64,000 nucleotides of DNA from Paraphysomonas bandaiensis (taxonomy: Eukaryota; Chrysophyceae): positions 62,001-126,000 of the forward strand of contig CBFFRP010000128.1 in NCBI GenBank assembly GCA_965644295.1, given 5' to 3'. Shown in pieces: positions 46,610 through 58,605 of the stretch. Numbering within the stretch: position 1 is the stretch's first letter; each line of letters begins with the position of its first letter. The position numbers were made by a program, and so were the translations under genes. The notes under the pieces were generated by a model. That model saw only the letters and a program-made list of their open reading frames with translations. It was not told the origin of the DNA and made no database searches.

Positions 46610-48571
46610 TCATTGTTCTGTAATTGCTTGACATAAGCTTTTAAACTCTTCATCCGAAGTAGATAGATTGTCATTGTCAAGGTCGCCCCACCAACCACCC
46701 TCTACAGATCCAGATGGGGATGACTCCATTCCGGATTCCACTGTAGATTGAAGGCCCCTGCCATTGTCAAGGTCGCCCCACCAATCACCCCCTACAGATC
46801 CAGATGGGAATGACTCCATTCCGGATTCCACTGTAGATTGAAGGCCCCTGCCATTGTCAAGGTCGCCCCACCAATCACCCCCTACAGATCCAGATGGGAA
46901 TGACTCCATTCCGGATTCCACTGTAGATTGAAGGCCCCTGCCATTGTCAAGGTCGCCCCACCAATCACCCCCTACAGATCCAGATGGGAATGACTCCATT
47001 CCGGATTCCACTGTAGATTGAAGGCCCCTGTTATTGTCATGGCTGCTTAAACGATCGCATCCATATCCAGAGTGGAGTGTTTGTTCGAAATGGTAATTCC
47101 CACTTCCGTTTCCCATTGTATATTTGTTTTCATTAGATGAATACGATTGGTCCGAATTCATTCTATCGTTTACTTCTTTTCGAGAATTTTCATTTTTAAT
47201 GCGTTTATTAATGGTTTTAATATCGTTAATTTGCGACAAGTCACTATCTTGCTTTTCATCAGTTAGTATAATGTCATCCTGAGTGCGTTTTTTAAGCATC
47301 GTATTTTCAGATGTAGGTTCGTCTCCATCAGATGAATAATAACATTGATTGCCCCTGTAAAAGTCATGGTCGCTAATGCTACCGTTTATTTCTTCTCGAT
47401 CATTTTCATTTTTAAAGGCTTCTCGAGCATTTTCATATTTAAAGGGTTTATTATTGGTTTCTTTATTTTGTGACACATCATTTTCTTGTGTGCAATATTC
47501 GTTGTGAGTGCGCTGTTCAGGCGTGGGCTTGAACCGCACATAATATACGGAATGCAATTCATCAGATGCAATACTATGACTTTCTGTTTTCCAAGATGAA
47601 GATGTTTGGTCTCGAATGTTGTTCACATTCACCGAATTCATTCCATCGTTTAGTTCATTTCCAGTATGTTCATTTGGAAATTCATTTACCCCTTGTAACA
47701 GGTCATTTTCATCATTTTGTTCACCGGCATTATTAGGCTTGAACCTCACTTTTATAGGATTCAATTCTGTAGGTCCAACGCCAGAGCATTTAGTCACAAT
47801 ACGAACCACAACAGGTGGAGGAGCTCGTCTCTTAGACTTCAATCTGAATTGTATTCTCCACTTCCCATTATTTATATAGTCGTATTTCATCTCAGTTATA
47901 TTAATATCCATGCTCTCAGCAATGCACGAAATTATATCATCTATATCAACGCTTTGTAGCAAGTTATAGTCCATCACATATCCATTCTTATCTATCATAC
48001 TGACAACGACCGTGATGCGATTGGACTTATTTTTTGTATAAAAATATGACGAAATGCCATACTTCTGACGTTTTCGCTGAATGCCTTTGATGTTTTCAAT
48101 ACGTAGTTTTGCCCATACGACGCAATATGTTCGTAGTGACTCCTTACATCGCAGATTGCCATCAGTGCTCTCCGCACGTATACGAAAACTCTTACCAATA
48201 GTCTCTACTATAACACCAAACTTTAAAATACCGCAAGGAGGAATGATTACAATGAGTGTCGCCTGTATATGTGAGTTATATGAGTGGAGAGAGAGGTTTG
48301 ATCCCTACCAGTATACAGTTCGGATCAGATGCGTCCACAAACTCCACTTTAGTGCGTTTAGACTCCCTGAGGCATATATGAGGATAGTAGAGCAACAGTG
48401 TGATATGGATATGATGCACCTGCTGCCTAGTATATGGGAGCATTTCTCTGTGGTTTTGGCGTTAGTCAATACGACTAGAATCGTAGCACCCTCAAACACC
48501 AACTCTTCTTGATGTGCCTCTTCGTCATATGATTCATAACCAGGTGTATTTATGATCAAGCATTCTGTCAT
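46610..48571 (-). CDS. Unknown protein with 90-bp tandem repeats (WWGDLD repeats)
   Basis: The main exon is 46610-48304, open for 565 codons. It begins after a TAG that fits a splice acceptor (CTGGTAG|GGATC), so an upstream exon is likely; the frame with ATG at 48571 is the best candidate, its donor unresolved. The N-terminal ~230 residues look globular (IRAESTDGNLRC, RITVVVSMIDKNGYVMDY, GKWRIQFRLKSKRRAPP). A long Asn/Ser/Glu-rich low-complexity region follows. Then come four nearly identical 30-residue repeats (GLQSTVESGMES, PSGSVGGDWWGDLDN), the last before an acidic tail. The repeats resemble acidic/aromatic activation or docking motifs, but the family is unknown. Confidence 0.6.
46675..47034 (-). 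repeat. Coding minisatellite, four 90-bp units
   Basis: Units start at 46675, 46765, 46855 and 46945. The middle copies are essentially identical; the edge copies differ at a few bases. The period keeps frame. Confidence 0.95.
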
Positions 48572-50252
48572 TATGGTGGAACTTAATTAGTATGAAATGA
48601 AGTCGAGTTACAGTGATATTATGTGTGTGCATTGATCATTGATACATACATACGCAGCACAGTTGCAGCACACACAACGAGACAAGTGGAACTAGCAATT
48701 AATTCAGTGTTCTTGGAAACAAGCGTATCTTTCAGAGTCATCTGAGCTGAAAACTACCATCTAAAAACCACAATCTAAAACTACCATTTTTGATCACTGG
48801 ATTTTTAGAATTCGGTGTTTTTATGAAAGAAATCTGCTACGAATCGTATACAGTATACATTTGACAGTATTCCGGTATTCCTGGAATTGTGAATATTATT
48901 AATTCTCTGCATTGTTTTTATGAATATAAATACTGAGTTTCTACTTATGTTTGATCCAAAATGGGAGTTTTTATATATGCTGGATACATACCTACAGTAC
49001 CTACCTTCAGTATCTACGTACCTGTGTACGTACATACGGCAGCAGTGCACATAGCTGTTGTGCATGAATTCCTGCACCACTAGAGCAGGAAGTGGAGACC
49101 CTCATACCGATCTCAGTTTCTGTCCACTCCTATCACTGGTTCCTCACAGGGGTTGGGGAGGGTGTGGATGAATACAGTCCAGACTATTGCCTTCTTATCA
49201 ACAGCACCTCGGTATGTACCCATGAGATGATCACCCCGCCCGAGAATATAGCGCTGATGCGCGCAATGTATACAATAGTGGTGTTAGTGGATTGCCCAGC
49301 CAGTCCTGAAGGTCAGAAGTCATAGCTATGACTCACAATCGATTAATAAACTGTCGTAGATCTTCACATCTAGGGGGCTTCTGCCCTATACTGACAGCGT
49401 AACTAATCACTGCGTGCGGCCCCCTAGTGGGTGCTGCTGAGTGTTGCGACCGCGCACTTCTATCAATGTACACATTGCTCAGTTCAGCGGTTCCCCACTC
49501 TGGGTTCTCACTGCATATTCAGCGCTGAATACCGTGTGATAATGATGTAGCTTGTTGGGTTCAGTAGGTAGCTAGCAAATAACGTATGGGACTTAAATCA
49601 AGTATTAGTTAGGTACCCACCCGGCCCCCACCCGGCTCTACCTAAGTACGCGCTCAGAATGGGGCAGCTTCTGGACAGAATCATAAATGTAGTTGTATGA
49701 GGCTTTATCTTCTGAAATTTATCTGGTTTTTTAAACCTGTGGTATATTTCAGATGGCTCTTAGAAAGGAGATTGAAACACAGAGGGAAGTAACCGCATTG
49801 ATCAGGTTCGTATAACGCAATGGACCTCGTGGTTCGTCAAATAGCATTATTTGCCCCATTCCGAGAGCGTGCCCTAGTGAAGTGGTAGTGTTGACTAATA
49901 AGCTAAATAACGTATAGATTATTAATAAAAGTCGCAGCGTATTCTTTGTGTGTCGGCATCAAGAAAAATCTAGCTAGATCTACACCATACTTGCATAGCC
50001 TATATGATGAGATTACGAGGGAGGGGGGGTGGCCAATGTCACACTAGACCTATACTGAGTCATGCATGGTCACGAGAATCTATACGTAATCTTTGCTAGG
50101 TAATAATGGGAAAGTACACATGGTCCTACTAGAATCTGCGCGAATTACATATATAAAAGTCATGCATAGTTATGAGAAATCCCGCGTAATCTCAGCAAAG
50201 GTTAACACAGGCAACAGAATCTGCGCGTGATCTATGTGGTCAGCTACGCGGG
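48572..50252. other. Gene-poor region
   Basis: No convincing gene. A plus-strand frame at 49092-49325 has no ATG start and no recognised motif. Degenerate repeats at 50040-50240 share ATGCATRGTYATGAGAA and ARAATCTGCGCG blocks. Confidence 0.5.
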
Positions 50253-50338
50253 TGGGTGGTATAATCAGTGCTCTATCTCCATGTTTTAGGTGGTGCACCA
50301 GCCAATCTACATCATGACCACGCCCTCGGAATGGGGCA
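50253..50338 (+). repeat. Dispersed repeat, second copy
   Basis: Matches 45232-45320 in the same orientation, about 90% by eye. Confidence 0.8.
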
Positions 50339-50911
50339 ATCATAAATAAAAATTATAAATTATATACACTATATATATATTGGTCGTCTACAGATGTACT
50401 TTTATGAAAGTTCACTCTCTTGGCATTGTAATATTATAGACAAGGGACGATACTCCTTATCCCTAGTTTAAATTGTAGCTTATCCTCATGACGTTGAAGC
50501 TATTTATAGCATGCTTGCTGCATTAAGAAATAGATGTTCCCTGATTAACATTTAGAACTCATATAGTTTAAAAGCAATGATATGTATACTGTATGCTTAG
50601 GAAGTAGCAATAATACTAGATCAACTCAACACAATAAACCCCAAGTTTCTATAACAGCTACAACAAATGTACTCCTACCACAGAAGAATACTGAGGGAAT
50701 AGCAACTGCGAGTGTGATGATGAAAGTGTACAGTTATGAGAGGCTTCTTATTCCCTAAATTCGCATCATCATCACATTTATATACAGCAGGCCTAACCTC
50801 TGCTAGTGCACCTGATCGAATGATGTGTGTATGATATGAGGCACACAATATCCTGAGAAGCACGATATGGCCCAAACCCTGAAAGGACTGGGTGCCACTG
50901 CTCCTAACCAC

Positions 50912-51086
50912 CTATATAGCATCAGATATGGTAATTAAACTCTCCTGTAAAATTCTTGAAGCTGCTTCGAACTCCTGGATATGAAGACAGATCACTTACA
51001 CTGACCTCATTATGATCTTCTACAGCAGTCGAAGGATGGAATATAACTTGGAGTGTTAGATGATCTGCTCTTGATAGTTGGCTCAT
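50912..51086 (-). CDS. Doubtful small gene (~47 residues)
   Basis: ATG at 51086 gives MSQLSRADHLTLQVIFHP. A 31-bp candidate intron (50975-51005) would join it to EFEAASRILQESLITISDA, ending at a stop at 50912. The intron is shorter than all others here, and no homologue is recognised. It may be an exon of a larger gene or no gene at all. Confidence 0.25.
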
Positions 51087-51394
51087 GGTTGTGGTTTCTC
51101 TATAGTAGTGTACTATAATGAATTTACATGCATACATACGACATGTCTCTATTTGCCCGGTGCTGATATGAGCGCCCTGTTGAGCCTAAATCAGGTAAAA
51201 AAAAGCTTTTTTGAGACATAATGGGGATAACTTAATACTTAATATTTTTAGCACTAACGTTGAAGACTTTAGGAATACGTAGTCGAAATTTCTACATAAT
51301 TACTTAATGAGATATGACAACAAAGGCCTAGCTATTTCTGTCAGATGTAATGCACAAAAACAGACACATGCATGAATACATGAGACATGCAGGA

Positions 51395-52114
51395 TCATAT
51401 CAGTCTAGGAAAAGATTCTCCAGCGTGACTATATCCCATTAAAGTTCTCCGTACAATTCGTTTAAACTGCGATTAGATAAAAAGTTAATGTGTTACAGAA
51501 AAGTTAATGGAATTTCTGACCTGTTCGCTATCAGAACGGAACAAATCAGCAGCTTCCCGGTTGAGAGGATCATCGGGGTTAGGTTCATAAAAAAGATAAA
51601 TTACACCATATATGACAGCGTTGACATCCAAAACAGGTTTCCAATCTTCTCGTAAGATATTTAAACACACTTTCCCTTGTAAATCAATATTGGGATGATA
51701 TATCTTTGTCTTGCAAAGAACCTTAGGAGGTTCATGAGGATACCCGGGTGGTATTTCAAACGTAAACTCATACGTAGCACCCTGCCATATACCGGTATCA
51801 GGAGAAACCCTAACATTGAAAAAAGTCAAGTCGTTTGGATTGGGAAAATCCACTGAAGCTATTCTGCCACTATCCAGATCAGCGATATCTTTTTGCACCC
51901 GAATCTCGCCTGGTGTACGTTTTTTACCCGTAATCTTTGTCCCTTCTTGTTTGGCTGCACGTCCTCCAATACCAAGTAGTTTTAATCCCCCGTTTCCGTT
52001 GCTCTCTGTTTCATGCTTGACGTCTGCAGTTGCTTGTGATGACTGGTCTGAGCCAGTGGCTTCATCAGGAGAAGGCTTCTTCTCTTGTTTCTTGTCTTTC
52101 TTCAATCGAATCAT
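51395..52114 (-). CDS. UBE2M: NEDD8-conjugating enzyme UBC12
   Basis: Two exons on the minus strand: 51521-52114 and 51395-51466 (about 221 residues). The start MIRLKKDKKQEKK matches the UBC12 N-terminal peptide that docks on the NEDD8 E1. A Ser/Ala-rich linker follows. The core is canonical: DFPNPNDLTFFNV, GYPHEPPKVLCKTKIYHPNID, and the active-site GKVCLNILREDWKPVL with its Cys. FYEPNPDDPLNREAA comes next. The second exon (FKRIVRRTLMG) replaces the usual C-terminal helix FEQNVQRSMRGG. It transfers NEDD8 to cullins. Divergent from RPL35; the intergenic region has the motif twice. Confidence 0.95.
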
Positions 52115-52223
52115 AGAAGAGAATAAGATATGAGCAGTATGGAAGAGAGTGGAGTGCAATATGTATATATATGAGATGGTCCAACCATTGTTGCATATGT
52201 ATGCATATATATATACACGTATA

Positions 52224-52270
52224 TACTGCTGTACACACATAGAGAGAGTGTGCATAGACATACTGCTGTA
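52224..52270 (+). promoter_or_regulatory. Divergent-promoter motif, copies 7a and 7b
   Basis: Perfect TACTGCTGTA at 52224-52233 and 52261-52270, upstream of UBC12 (52114) and RPL35 (52592). Confidence 0.5.
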
Positions 52271-52591
52271 TACCGTACTGTTGTACATACATGAATGTAC
52301 CACAGTACTCTGGACTCTGGTACATATATATCTGCGTACACTTTCAGCTACCCACCCATAAAATACATTGTGTTTCACCGTATTCCACCAATACACTTCC
52401 TGTCTATCCCTCCTATTCCATTCAATTTTTCAGTTTTCTAATGACGGTTGAAGATATTGACTGAAGTGTGGTGTAGGTGTTGTTTTCTCTTATGTCTCCT
52501 ACATATACATACATATACATACATACATACCTCCAAGAGGGCTTCATAGAATTAATTAAAGCAAGACGATTGAGTGTAGTATAAGTTCATA

Positions 52592-53180
52592 ATGGGTAAT
52601 GATTTCATTGTGTGCCTGAAACTCTTAATTTCATGTTTTTATAGTCAAGGTTAAGGCTCACGAACTTCGCAATAAGACTAAATCTGAGTTGTTGAAACAG
52701 CTCGATGATCTCAAGCTTGAGCTCTCTCAGGTACCTCAATCTCCTCTCCTACACATATATCTTATCATAACAATATCTCTTAAAGCTCCGTATTGCTAAA
52801 GTCACTGGCGGTGCGGCTTCTAAGTTGGCTAAGATTGGTGTTGTGCGTAAGTCGATTGCCAGAGTGCTCACTGTGTACAACCAGACCACTAAGGACAAGG
52901 TAACACTCACCCATTTAAACTCATTCATGTTATCAACTAACTGAATTGTATCATTCAGTTGAGAGAGAAGTATTCTGATGCCAAGAAGCTCCCTCTTGAC
53001 CTCAGGAAAAAGCAGACCAGAGCCATCAGAAGAAGACTAACTACTGAGCAGGTATAAATGTGGTTAATGTTTTCTGGGTGTAGTAATAATCCTATCAATT
53101 AGGCTAACAAGAAGACCGTCAAACAGGCTAAGAAGGAGGCTTATTTCCCTATGCGTAAGTTTGCTGTGAAGGCATTGTAA
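52592..53180 (+). CDS. RPL35: 60S ribosomal protein L35 (uL29)
   Basis: Five exons: 52592-52595 (only ATGG), 52645-52730, 52786-52899, 52959-53051, 53103-53180 (124 residues). The protein reads [65 protein letters not shown], ending [10 protein letters not shown]. This is full length for eukaryotic RPL35. The first coding exon is a mere four bases, a feature common in ribosomal protein genes. It sits at the 60S exit tunnel. Confidence 0.97.
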
Positions 53181-53784
53181 ATTCGCACGCACCTGAACAT
53201 TAAATGAATAATCAGTCGTCTTAGTTAATCCGCTTGTCCTATATTTATAGTATATTTGCCTCTCTGGTCTAGTCCACTGAATAGAAGCGATGTATAGCAT
53301 CTCTACTTTTAGTGTTTTTGCAACAAGCATATCAATATAGCTGTTATATAGAGTTTATAGTATAGTCAGTTTACTGATCAGGGTTAAGTATAAATCGATT
53401 ACTGTGTAATTGTTAATCAGGTAGAGAACATATATCATACAGATCGCGTTATTACACGCATATCATATATCATTCAATGATATATTATCATATCTGATAA
53501 TGTTGAATATAAAGATTATGCTATGAGTTCAAGTTCAGTTACTTAAGTTATTTCACCAAACGTCAAATGTTGATATATCAATTTGTGACAATCAGTTTGG
53601 TTATGAAGTAATAAAACAAAATATGTAATATTACTGCATGAGGTAACCATTGCGTTGTAAAAAAATATTCTCGACAGTGTGATGTATTTCAGTAACAAGC
53701 TTACAAGTCACTCCTCCAATCGTTTGATTATTTCACGAATAATTGTTACATTTAGTACTCGCACCACAAAGATCTCACTACAAT
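53181..53784. other. Convergent intergenic region
   Basis: AT-rich with ATATCAT/TGATAT short repeats near 53450-53500; no gene. Confidence 0.6.
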
Positions 53785-56700
53785 CTATGCCTGATGAGAC
53801 TCCATAAAATCAATGCATTCAGTGGAGCATCTAATAAAACAACAGGTACTAGGGGTGTTATAGCCTAACTCCTCCCATCGCTCACATCTTTCTTGAATCT
53901 CAGCATCTGTTGGTAAACAGTCTTCACAAAAAGAATTCGGACAAGCTTCACATTTAAACGCAAAACCCATTGCGGATTGTGACTTCTTGCACTCCACACA
54001 TCCACTGTGGTGGGGACAGCGCCACACCTTTGAAGGAACTTTCTTTAGGCCAGCACAAGCCATGTGATACGAAGCAGGACAGTTCGAGCAGCATATTAAA
54101 TGACCGCCGTCCCAGCATACCTGACATGTGTCCTGATTCTCGAACTTCTGCGTAAATAATGTCAGCACTGTGGTGAGACACTGTGGTACAGCATTACCAC
54201 TTTTTTTTCGGGCTCTTTCCCCCACCCATCCGCCATTCGTCCCTTCATCTCTCTGTTGTAGACACTTGGCTCTCCTGACTCCAAGGAATATTGGTTGACT
54301 TTCAACACATTTACTGTGCCCACTCCTTTAACATTAACCATCTCTACCCGAACATTTCTCGCCCGTTTCGATTTCTCGCCCTCTGATGCCCAAGCCTTGG
54401 CAATATCTTTCAACGTCGTTGGAGCTTCATCCTTAGGAATGAGTTCCCCATTGAGAGAACGAAGGCTCATCAGAGGAGCGTGTAGATCTTGTTGAAAGGA
54501 CGCCGCAGAGCATTCTTGGTTCTCGATCAACAGAGAATCATCAGATCTATTCACTTTACGTGGAGAAGATCCGGTCTTCAATGAAATAGGAGACAACGGT
54601 GAAAGTCCACGTTTTCGGTCAATAATACGATCAAGTTCGGCGTCAGATAAAGCGTTGAGTTGTGTTCCAGTTCCAAGGGAAAACATAGAGCTAAAACCAA
54701 ATTTTAACGCTTCCATCATTGTACTCATGTCAGCATGGTCGGTGCCGGGGTCACCAGTAGTTGGGCCTTCACTGTCAGCTTGATGTCGTAACTTATCCAG
54801 CTCTAATGCATTGCTGGTACTGCCACGATTGACCATAGAATCCAGAAAGAGCTATTGTACACTGACTTAACATATACTGCAAGAAATAATACATTTAACC
54901 ACACTGACCTTTTTCTGCGCTCTCTGGACGATACGCTCTTCCACAGTTCCGGCTGAAACAAACCTATAGATGTGCACCGTCTTTGTTTGCCCTATGCGAT
55001 GTACTCTAGCCATTGCTTGAATATCTACTTGGGGGTTCCAATCACTATCGAAAAGGATAACAGTGTCTGCAGTGTAAAGGTTGACACCTTCTCCTCCAGC
55101 ACGAGTGGACAACAAAAAGATCTGTATCGTGCTTCCCGCCTTGTTAAACTGACATATTCGAACTTCTCTGTTGACTCTGTGGGTGGATCCGTCCAACCGC
55201 ATATGTCTGTATCCCCTCATATGTAGGTAGTCTTGGATTATATCTAGTGTGCGAGTGTATTGTGAGAACAATACCACGCGATGACCTTTAGCAAATAACT
55301 TCGGAAGAAGTCTGTCCAGCATCATCATTTTGCCTGAAGCTGTGACAATTTCCTCTGTAGCTTCAGGGCTCGGGTCATCTGGGTCAACATCCTCAGCACC
55401 TTTGTAGTTAACATATGAATTAAATTAAATTGGCATGATATATATTCGTATACCTGGGAAGAGATAAGGATGGTTGGCCGCCTTCCTAAGCTGTGAGAGA
55501 AGGCTCTGTAACCGTTTCCAAGCTCCACTAGCTAGTTTGCCTATCAATAAATAAGGTACCGATTTCTACAACGGCATCAACCACCTACCGGCATTAGGTT
55601 GTTCAAGTTCACTCAGAATGGCAGAGTCCTTCAGTAATAGCCGCTTTGACCAAAACACTTGCATAGGAGCTAATGGGCACTGAATAACAGTTTCAAGTTT
55701 AGGGGGAAGTTTCTGCTCGACTTCAGACTTCACTCGGCGCAATAGGAAAGGGCGCAATAAATAGTGAGCTTTGTCTAACATTTCTTGGTCAACTTGGACT
55801 TCATTCCCATGAAAGTGAAATGCCGTTTCAAAACCTTCCGAGAGATCGAATACAGCTGGGTGAAGGAAACGCAACAGGGAGTAAGTCTCCTTCAGGTTAT
55901 TTTGCACTGGTGTGCCAGTCAACACTAACTTGAAACGCGCTTTGTATAGCAGGCACGATTTTGAAATATTGGAATCATCGTTTTTGATACGATGGCCTTC
56001 GTCGAGTACCATTGTGCGCCAAAAGACACGCCGAAGAGATGTTTCCAACTTTCCTTTAACCATCTCATAAGTCGTAATCACAACATCATAGCCTGTATCG
56101 CCAGCAGAGAGAGAATGAAGAATATCTTTCAATCTCTGCTGCTCTTTCGAGTCGTTCGAATGAAGACGTAGAATGCGCAGAGAAGGGCAGTAGGTGCGGC
56201 ATTCCAGGATCCAATTAAACAACACAGAAAGAGGGACTACCACTAGGTGTGGACCGGAACGGTTAAGAGAGTTGGTGATGTACGACATTAGAGATATAGT
56301 CTGCAACGTTTTTCCTAACGCCACATTAATAGAGGACAAAATAGGTTATATCTACTTACCAAGTCCCATCTCATCTGCTAGAATTGCGTTAATTCCTCTG
56401 GTGTAGTGATCTACAAGCCACGACAACTGCATACGACAACATATAAGCATAGTTCGCACAATACAAAAAACTTACTCCTTGAATTTGGTAATCGCGCATT
56501 ACTACATTTTTAATAGTGGGTGGTTGTGATGTGACCACATGACCGTTTTCATTTAAACTTTTCGCGGAAGATATTCTGTCGAGTACTTTCGTAGATATAA
56601 ATGGACGCAGCACATCAAGATACTGCTTTAGACTCCGGTCTGACAAACTTTCGACATTTCTTAGTTCCAAGATGTTTTTGGATGGCTTCCGGTCTTGAGA

Positions 56701-57006
56701 TTTAATGGCAGCGACTGCTTTAACATTAGAATCACTTACAGTCTTTTTCTTTTTCTTGCGCATTCCAACTGCAGAGCGATACGCATCTTCTTGCTCATCA
56801 AAGTGAACAATTTCTTTGCGTTTACGTTTTGTAGAGCAGGACTGTATGCATTCTTCTGTTATCGGTAAAACATCTTGTGATTTCCCGTCAAACCATTCAA
56901 TAGTTGCATGAGTAGAAGTTGCATCGATAGACAGCACCGTACCAAGGCTCCATAATTTTGATTCACTGGGTTTAGCAAAAACTGAATCCCCAACACTTAA
57001 ACTCAT
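53785..57006 (-). CDS. ISWI-like SNF2 chromatin remodeler with N-terminal Tudor-like region and C-terminal PHD finger
   Basis: Seven exons on the minus strand: 56476-57006, 56360-56426, 55589-56314, 55454-55540, 54909-55399, 54201-54851, 53785-54147 (about 971 residues). The N-terminus (GDSVFAKPSESKLWSLGTV, then WFDGKSQDVLPI) resembles a Tudor-like barrel. SNF2 motifs: DEMGLGKTLQT (I), MVLDEGHRIKN (II; DEGH instead of DEAH), LTGTPVQNN (III), SQYTRTLDI (IV), STRAGGEGVNL (V), RVHRIGQ (VI). After the helicase comes an acidic/basic linker with SLESGEPSVYNRE, then a PHD-type finger (CQVCWDGGHLICC, CPHHSGCVECK, CPNSFCEDC). Metazoan ISWI instead carries HAND-SANT-SLIDE, which I do not see. It is head-to-head with the SGF29-like gene. 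Confidence 0.85.
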
Positions 57007-57127
57007 GGATACTATGCACTAACGACACTTCAATCGCCGATACAATAAGAATATGGTGCAAATGGATGCAATGGCGATGGCATTGATCGTTATGAGGAGA
57101 AATTGTGGACATGTTTTCCCCCACCAC

Positions 57128-57199
57128 TACTGCTGGAATACAGTGCTGTATTCATGTATATATGTTGTGGAAAAGTGTATTCGGGTATACAGTGCTGTA
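57128..57199 (+). promoter_or_regulatory. Divergent-promoter motif, copies 8a-8c
   Basis: TACTGCTGGA at 57128-57137, TACAGTGCTGTA at 57139-57150 and TACAGTGCTGTA at 57188-57199. Between the SNF2 (57006) and SGF29-like (57705) start codons. Confidence 0.45.
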
Positions 57200-57704
57200 T
57201 TATAGCGTAGGAATGGAGGGAAAGGACGGTATTCCCTTGTATTCCCCGAGGGGTTGTAGATACGGATATTTTAAGAATACAATGTATACAGAGATATACC
57301 GTATATCGTGCGATTGACTGAGTCAGTGGTGTCACACGCACACACCACACTTATAGTTATTGCATCGTAGCCGGTAATATCTGTGGATGGGGAAAAGTCG
57401 ACCAGGGGAAAAAATCCTAGTTTTATTGCTATATACTGTGGTTTTATGATCCATATATCTCACAAACAACCAAAAAAGGGTGATTCCCTCCCACAGATAT
57501 ACGGTATATACAACAAGGCAGTTGTGACGTAGAATTCGAGAGGCTATTTCCTGTTTCTCACTTGTTCTTCCTGCCTGCAACATGTCGCCTCAAGCACAGC
57601 ATGCCCATCCCGTTCCTACCTTACACTATAATATAACCAGATATATATACTATCTTCACTTTCAATATCTTAGTTTGCATTTATATTACTGAAACTAATC
57701 AACA

Positions 57705-58605
57705 ATGGATTACAACCAGAAATATCCTAAAATTTCGGTCGACTTCAGGAAACTGGATGTAAGGAAGTGGAGCCATTCCATTGTTGTGTTTGACCCCTTG
57801 TCATGCAGAGACCCGCACTGATAAGGATCATGAATTATTTCAAAGGTACTGTCGATTGTAGTGGTAATGGTCATGTGTAACTTTCATGTAGTCCGTCCGG
57901 CTCCAGAAATGACCACTTTGCAACTAGCGAATGCAGTTGCCAGGTAAGCTTCGAACATCTATGTACTTCAGTCACTAGCAGTTGATATATTTAATACTAT
58001 AGATATTTTGATGACTTCACAATTCCGGAGACTGAAACTGTGGAGAAATTTGCTGCGAAGTATTGCTACTCCACAGCAGACAAGTCCACTCCTCGCAAGC
58101 GGCAGCGAAAGAATTTGAGCCATCACGTGGCTCATCCTGCAGCATTGGGAGAACAAGTAAAATTTATAGTCTCATAATGTGCTAAATAGTGGCATCGTAA
58201 CGGTATGTTGTGTAGGTGGCGGCTAAAATCTCCAGCCCGGGTGACGAAGAAGGGTCCTGGATTCTGGGCAATGTGATGAAGTGTAACAATAAAACTAGGA
58301 CCTATGAAGTTCAGGACGAGGATGATGTGCGACGAATTGTTACTCTCCCATTTAACTCTGTGCGTCGGCTGGAGGATTCAGCAGCAGATATTCGACGGGG
58401 TGATCGTGTGCTAGCTGTCTTTCCTGAGACGACCTCTTTCTACGATGCTGTAGTGGTAAAAACCCCGAAGTCGCCTGCAGGAAACAACCAGTGGGAAGTC
58501 GTTGTTCGGTTTGAGGACGATGAAGATGAAACAGGAAAAGCTCCTCCTCGGAGGGTACCAGCCAGATTCGTCGTGCGTGCGTCGGCGTTTGAGAAGTCGT
58601 CGTAG
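57705..58605 (+). CDS. SAP30-like Sin3-binding domain fused to SGF29 tandem Tudor domain
   Basis: Five exons: 57705-57758, 57809-57845, 57892-57943, 58003-58156, 58216-58605 (about 228 residues). Residues ~18-70 (LIRIMNYFKVRPAP, LQLANAVARYFDDF, TETVEKFAAKY) follow the helical pattern of the SAP30 Sin3-binding domain. After a basic linker (TPRKRQRKN), residues 99-228 match the SGF29 C-terminal double-Tudor domain: VAAKIS, SWILGNVMK, TYEVQDED, GDRVLAVFPETTSFYDAVVV, then RVPARFVV. SGF29 binds H3K4me3 in SAGA; SAP30 bridges Sin3-HDAC. SGF29 normally has an N-terminal coiled coil instead, so this combination is unusual. The SGF29 part is confident, the SAP30 part less so. Confidence 0.75.

Noticed and set aside
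46675-47034. Regularly spaced 90-bp repeats, considered as a CRISPR array
   Set aside because: Units are contiguous and in frame with no unique spacers; the genome is eukaryotic.
49092-49325. 78-codon plus-strand frame
   Set aside because: No ATG start, no recognised motif and no splice-supported neighbours.
50675-50911. 78-codon minus-strand frame downstream of the small doubtful gene
   Set aside because: No ATG, biased composition, no motif; likely 3' flank.
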